Shown: positions 60,402 through 64,000 of the stretch, one piece after another
Layout: each line of letters begins with the position of its first letter
Numbering within the stretch: position 1 is the stretch's first letter
DNA from: an uncultured Gammaproteobacteria bacterium
GTDB taxonomy: Bacteria > Pseudomonadota > Gammaproteobacteria > Arenicellales > JAANXG01
Direction of reading: 5' to 3'
NCBI GenBank assembly: GCA_947259175.1
Contig: CAMYKW010000009.1
Coordinates: 85,559 to 149,558 of the forward strand
DNA: 64,000 bases
Made by a program: the position numbers and the translations under genes
Notes under the pieces: generated by a model
Seen by the model: only the letters and a program-made list of their open reading frames with translations
The model's database searches: none
Told to the model about the DNA's origin: nothing

Positions 60402-60442
60402 TTGATGCAAATCAATGAAAGCCGCACAACACTCGGTAACAT
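60402..60442 (+). promoter_or_regulatory. Perfect FNR box upstream of ompW
   Basis: TTGATGCAAATCAA (60402-60415) matches the FNR consensus TTGATnnnnATCAA exactly. A TAACAT -10-like hexamer begins at 60437, 29 bases from the centre, so the site falls near -41.5. ompW is an FNR target in several gammaproteobacteria. Confidence 0.75.
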
Positions 60443-60486
60443 TACACGGCGAATCTTGCACCGTAACCAAACTAAGGGCTCGTGTA

Positions 60487-61209
60487 ATGAACAACAGAAC
60501 CAAGTCCGTAATCGCGGCGACTGCACTGGTCAGTCTGGCTTCCATCCCGATGTTGGGTCACGCACTGGAACAGGGTGACTGGACCTTCCGCGCCGGGGCG
60601 ACCGGCATCTATCCCAAGGACACCGATAGCGATCCGGTGTCCACCGCCGCCACCGGTCCCATCGCCGGCACCGCCGTCGGTCCGGGCAGCGCCTGGTCGC
60701 TGGGTCTGACCATCGGCTATGCGATGACGGCCAACTGGGGGATAGAACTGCTTGCCGCCTGGCCGTTCAAACACGATATCGAGGCCAACGACACGCTGCG
60801 CACCACGCTCTCGGGGCTGGGCCTTGCCGGCACCGAGGTCATCGGCGAAGTCGAGCAGTTGCCGCCGACCTTGAGCGTGAATTACACCTTTCAGCCGGAT
60901 CAGCCCATGCGTCCGTATCTCGGCGCAGGCATCAACTACTGGACCACGACCGACGAGGAAGTCAAGGGCGATCTGGCCACCGCGGGCTACACCAACCTGG
61001 ATGTGGACAGCTCCTGGGGAATCGCGCTGCAGGCGGGCGTCGACTACGATCTCAGCGACCGCTTGTTCATTAACGGCAGCGTACGCTGGATCAACATCGA
61101 AACCGATGCGCGGGTAACCGGTACCGGCGGGGCGCTGGGTCCGATCACGGTCGACAATATCAAGCTCGATCCCTGGGTATTCAGCATATTCCTGGGCACC
61201 ACCTTCTAG
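60487..61209 (+). CDS. ompW: OmpW-family outer membrane beta-barrel
   Basis: The ATG at 60487 (MNNRTKSVIAATALVSLASI) begins a signal peptide ending GHA-L. The 240-residue protein has OmpW features: QGDWTFRAGATGIYPKDTDS, a central NWGIELLAAWPFKHDIEAND, LPPTLSVNYTFQPDQPMRPY with LGAGINYW, and the terminal aromatic GTTF. Eight-stranded OmpW barrels form small hydrophobic channels in the outer membrane. Its promoter has a perfect FNR box; a strong terminator follows. Confidence 0.92.
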   Translation: MNNRTKSVIAATALVSLASIPMLGHALEQGDWTFRAGATGIYPKDTDSDPVSTAATGPIAGTAVGPGSAWSLGLTIGYAMTANWGIELLAAWPFKHDIEANDTLRTTLSGLGLAGTEVIGEVEQLPPTLSVNYTFQPDQPMRPYLGAGINYWTTTDEEVKGDLATAGYTNLDVDSSWGIALQAGVDYDLSDRLFINGSVRWINIETDARVTGTGGALGPITVDNIKLDPWVFSIFLGTTF

Positions 61210-61240
61210 CAGTACCTGACTTCTCGCTCCTCGTCACCTC

Positions 61241-61275
61241 GGGGGTTGCCGGCAGGCAGCCCCCTTGGTTTTTTT
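61241..61275 (+). terminator. Rho-independent terminator after ompW
   Basis: GGGGGTTGCC (61241-61250) pairs with GGCAGCCCCC (61255-61264) with one G-T pair, loop GGCA, followed by TTGG and a run of seven T. Confidence 0.9.
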
Positions 61276-61307
61276 GGGCTTCTTCAACGGCTGATCGGGT
61301 CACGCAT

Positions 61308-63608
61308 TCAGTTGCTTGGTCCCTGCATCAACGCCCGTAGCGACCGATTGTTGGGTTCCAAGCGCAGCAGAGTATCGGCATATTGGCGCATACGTACGTG
61401 ATCCCCGCGCTCGCGATAGATGCTCACCAGCATCAATAAGATGTCCCGGTCGCTTTCGAATTTTTCGTGGGTCTTGCGCATCAGCCCCAGCGCCTCGTCC
61501 GTGCGGCCCTGGGAATGCAGCGCAACCGCGTAGACGTAGGCGTACCTGGGCGCCTCCGGTGCAAGTTCATAGGCGCGCTTCAGCGAAGCGATGCCCGCCT
61601 GCCGCTCGCCCTGGCGGATCTGCGCCAGACCCAGGGCGTGGTGCAAGGCGGCGCGGCGTGGATTCCGGGTCAGCCCATTGGCCAGGGTCGCGTAGGCCCG
61701 CGTCTCGTCGCCGAGGGCGCGGTACAGGTCCGCGAGGTTGACGTGCGCCGGCACGTAGTAGGGCGCCGTCTCCAGGGCTTGCTTGTACAGCCGCTCCGCC
61801 TCCTGGATATCCCGCTGCTGCCACGCAAGATTCGCCAGGTTGACCAGCGACTCCGGCCGGTCGGCGTTGAACTGCTGCACCCGCACGTATTCCGCCAGCG
61901 CCGACTTGAACGCATCGTGAGTAGACGGCGGCAACGCGTCGGCCGGCAAACCGGCCAGCTGCCGCGCCGCTTCGGTGCGTATGGCCCGCAGCGGATCGGA
62001 CAGCAGCGGTGTGCCGATCTGTGCGCGCAGCGGCGGTGGTAATACCCCCAGGGTGTATGCCGCGCCCATCCTCACCAGCGGGTCCTTATCGCCGGCGGCG
62101 CGGCGGATGGTCGGCAGGGAACGTGGCGTGACGGTATTCCCCAACAGGCTGAGCGCTGTCCCGCGCAGGATGCCGGCACTGTTCTGCTGCTTGATTAGCT
62201 TGAGTAGTTGTGCTTCGGCGTCGATGCGAAGTCGATTCGCCGCATCGAAAGCCGCCGCAGCTTGCTGCTGGTCTCGCTGCCCATACCACTCGACGAGTTT
62301 GTCCGCCGCCCATTGCGCGGATCGGTCGCCGTGGCATTGATTACACGCGTTCGGCGTACCGACAGCGAGCGAGACATCGGGCCGCGGAATGCGGAAGCTG
62401 TGGTCGCGGCGCGGATCCACCACCATGTAGTGCTTGTCGGGCATGTGGCAGCTTACGCACTGGCCACCGGGAGCGTTGGGATCATGATAATGGTGTTGCC
62501 GGCTTGCGAATTTGGCCGCCAAGTGACATTGCATGCAAACGCCATTGCCCTGTGCTCTAAGTTTTAGACTGTGTGGGTCGTGACAATCGCTGCACGTCAC
62601 CCCGGCGGCATACATCCTGCTCTGCAGGAACGAGCCGTATACATAGACCTCGTCGTTGATCTGGCCGTCGGCATGGTATAGATCCTGGCGCAGCAGGCTG
62701 ATGCGGAAATGATCCAATAAGGGATCTCCCGGCCGGTACTCCGATGTCAGCGCCTCCCGCCGGGCGTGACAGCGCCCGCAGATATCCAACTCCACCCGCG
62801 TCTCAATCGGCGCACTGCGCGCCGCGTTGCCGGTTCGCTCGTCTATGGGCCAGCTGATTCCTGATCGTTCCACGAACCGCACCGTGAGTCCCATGTCGCT
62901 GCGCGGATATTTCTCACCGGCTTGCTCCGCTTGCCGGGCCCACTCCACGTGCTCGGATCCGGGTCCGTGGCAGGCCTCGCAACTCACATCGATGTCCGAC
63001 CAGGTAGTCCGGTAGCTGCGCGCCGCGGCGTCGTAGTTTTTCTCGAGATTAGTCGAATGGCAGTCGGCGCACATGTAGTTCCAGTTCTGGTTCACTCCCG
63101 TCCAGTGCAGCTCGTCCCCGTGCCGGATATGCTCGTCGGGATACAAGTGAAACCAGCGCTGCCCGCCCTGTTCCTCGGGCCTGGCATCCCACGCCACGGA
63201 CAGCGCCTGATAGCGGCCGTCGGGAAACGCAATCAGATACTGTTGCAACGGATCGACGCCGAACACGTAGTCGACCGGGTAATCGGTGACCACCCCGTCC
63301 GGACCGTCGGTCTTGACGAAGAAACGACCGTCCTTTTTATAGAGGCGCGAGACGGTGCCGAAGTATTCAAATTCAGCATCGTTAAAGTCGCCGAGCACCG
63401 TCTGCTCATCGGCGGGCTGCATCGCCAGATCGTGATGGGACCCTCGCCACGAGGCGGTCTGCTCCAGATGGCACCCGGCACATTGTTGCGCGCCCACGTA
63501 TGCGGCCGGTGTATCGGTTGTCGCTGGCGGTGCGTCGCCCGCGACGGCGGCATGCATCGGGCCGCTGGCGCCCCAAAGCAGAATCAATGACAGCCCAATA
63601 TTTTTCAC
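61308..63608 (-). CDS. Octahaem c-type cytochrome with HEAT and TPR repeats
   Basis: I choose the GTG at 63608 (VKNIGLSLILLWGASGPMHA), the only start that gives a signal peptide at the N-terminus; the frame upstream is non-coding in style. The 766-residue protein has eight CxxCH motifs: CAGCH, CADCH, CEACH, CGRCH, CSDCH, CMQCH, CVSCH and CNQCH. After the haem part, residues 490-590 look like HEAT repeats (GTALSLLGNTVTPRSLPTIR) and 600-766 like several TPRs (VNLANLAWQQRDIQEAERLY, AHVNLADLYRALGDETRAYA). This architecture is found in multihaem periplasmic electron carriers; substrate unknown. Confidence 0.87.
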   Translation of the reverse strand: MKNIGLSLILLWGASGPMHAAVAGDAPPATTDTPAAYVGAQQCAGCHLEQTASWRGSHHDLAMQPADEQTVLGDFNDAEFEYFGTVSRLYKKDGRFFVKTDGPDGVVTDYPVDYVFGVDPLQQYLIAFPDGRYQALSVAWDARPEEQGGQRWFHLYPDEHIRHGDELHWTGVNQNWNYMCADCHSTNLEKNYDAAARSYRTTWSDIDVSCEACHGPGSEHVEWARQAEQAGEKYPRSDMGLTVRFVERSGISWPIDERTGNAARSAPIETRVELDICGRCHARREALTSEYRPGDPLLDHFRISLLRQDLYHADGQINDEVYVYGSFLQSRMYAAGVTCSDCHDPHSLKLRAQGNGVCMQCHLAAKFASRQHHYHDPNAPGGQCVSCHMPDKHYMVVDPRRDHSFRIPRPDVSLAVGTPNACNQCHGDRSAQWAADKLVEWYGQRDQQQAAAAFDAANRLRIDAEAQLLKLIKQQNSAGILRGTALSLLGNTVTPRSLPTIRRAAGDKDPLVRMGAAYTLGVLPPPLRAQIGTPLLSDPLRAIRTEAARQLAGLPADALPPSTHDAFKSALAEYVRVQQFNADRPESLVNLANLAWQQRDIQEAERLYKQALETAPYYVPAHVNLADLYRALGDETRAYATLANGLTRNPRRAALHHALGLAQIRQGERQAGIASLKRAYELAPEAPRYAYVYAVALHSQGRTDEALGLMRKTHEKFESDRDILLMLVSIYRERGDHVRMRQYADTLLRLEPNNRSLRALMQGPSN

Positions 63609-63935
63609 TGGTGTATCCGGAACAGTATACCCGTTTGTGGGAATCACAATGCCGCGCCCGACACCGAAGTGTTCGACAATATCCCGACGGCGTATATCTG
63701 CGTCCGGGTGTACACTCCAAAGGCCCCGGTGCGCGCCGGCGAAACGGTCACTGCGCGGGTCACCAATTACCGAACTTGTCCCGGAAAAACGGCGGGTGAT
63801 TTTGGACACCTTGTGTACCGTCGGAGAGACCACAGTTCTCGACGGTTCGGCGCACGTGTATATTCCACCTCAAACAACCCGATGAGGCGCCGTTAGGCCT
63901 CTGCAATTCAACGTTTCCGGAGCGAAAGGTGGAAC
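63609..63935. other. Intergenic region, no gene recognised
   Basis: The 327-bp region between divergent genes shows only short, compositionally poor open frames. It presumably contains the promoters for the cytochrome gene and the right-edge gene; I see no strong box. Confidence 0.4.
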
Positions 63936-64000
63936 ATGAGCAGCGCAGACAGCAATAACGAGCAATCTGAAAACCTGTGGGTGGATACCGTCAAAAACGT
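63936..64000 (+). CDS. Start of an unidentified gene cut by the window edge
   Basis: An ATG at 63936 with an AAAGGTGG ribosome site opens a frame to the edge: MSSADSNNEQSENLWVDTVK. The polar N-terminus gives no family hint. Confidence 0.45.
   Translation, partial: MSSADSNNEQSENLWVDTVKN

Noticed and set aside
63669-63896. 75-codon frame before the right-edge gene
   Set aside because: No ribosome site or recognisable domain; ends in an Arg-rich tail.
1-64000. tRNA, rRNA, CRISPR arrays, intact transposases
   Set aside because: I looked for TPsiC-like motifs, regularly spaced repeats and transposase motifs and saw none. A tRNAscan or CRISPR search would be decisive.

Overview
The window looks like a chromosomal segment of a GC-rich, facultatively anaerobic, sulfur-oxidising gammaproteobacterium. 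The evidence is gene content: sulfur-relay proteins (DsrE/DsrH-like, TusA-like, YeeE/YedE, tandem rhodanese), a YeiH-type putative sulfate exporter, a [NiFe]-hydrogenase maturation gene (hoxX), oxygen-sensitive 2-oxoacid:ferredoxin oxidoreductases, multihaem c-type cytochromes and FNR-type DNA sites. This assignment is inferred from gene families; no rRNA or other phylogenetic marker is present. I saw no tRNA, rRNA, CRISPR array or intact insertion sequence, but two short non-autonomous (MITE-like) elements are visible.

Layout. 1-4459: 3' end of hoxX, an exported helical-repeat protein, RarD, small membrane proteins around a MITE-like element, and an SRPBCC protein. 4523-6893: a minus-strand unit of a 57-aa one-TM microprotein, an 84-aa protein and a YeiH-like exporter, closed by a strong terminator. 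7029-8418: an ECF sigma factor with a frameshifted anti-sigma gene. 8718-20965: a sulfur/radical-SAM/glycosyltransferase island. It holds a LuxR-type regulator, a DsrE-DsrE-DsrH-like trio, a GT39-like membrane protein, a YeeE transporter, a MITE, a TusA-like carrier, two paralogous anchored microproteins, an FAD oxidoreductase, two radical SAM proteins, a GT2 glycosyltransferase and a periplasmic tandem rhodanese.

21097-34927: a ferredoxin-metabolism island. KorAB, a 759-aa ferredoxin-domain protein of unknown function and an NfnB-like flavoprotein lie on the plus strand. A second NfnA/NfnB pair and a fused four-domain 2-oxoacid oxidoreductase lie on the minus strand behind an FNR-like promoter. 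35008-41502: four consecutive c-di-GMP proteins, two of them with periplasmic c-haem sensor domains. 42000-50233: an exported glucan-water-dikinase-like enzyme, an exported SxxK serine hydrolase, a decayed second hydrolase, an NTP/NDP-exchanger-like carrier and a TMTC-like membrane/TPR protein. The dikinase plus nucleotide carrier suggests ATP-dependent chemistry outside the cytoplasm and is my leading candidate for an undescribed system.

50248-60343: a probable light-controlled lipid-modification regulon. A CarH/LitR-type B12 photoreceptor repressor, with three tandem 11-bp operator repeats at its divergent promoter, precedes eight tightly coupled genes (two CFA-synthase-like methyltransferases, DUF2878, DUF1295, a DUF6134-like exported protein, lipocalin, FAD amine oxidase, DUF1365) and an exported glutathione peroxidase. 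60402-64000: an FNR-box-preceded OmpW porin, an octahaem cytochrome with HEAT/TPR repeats, and the first codons of an unidentified gene running off the right edge.
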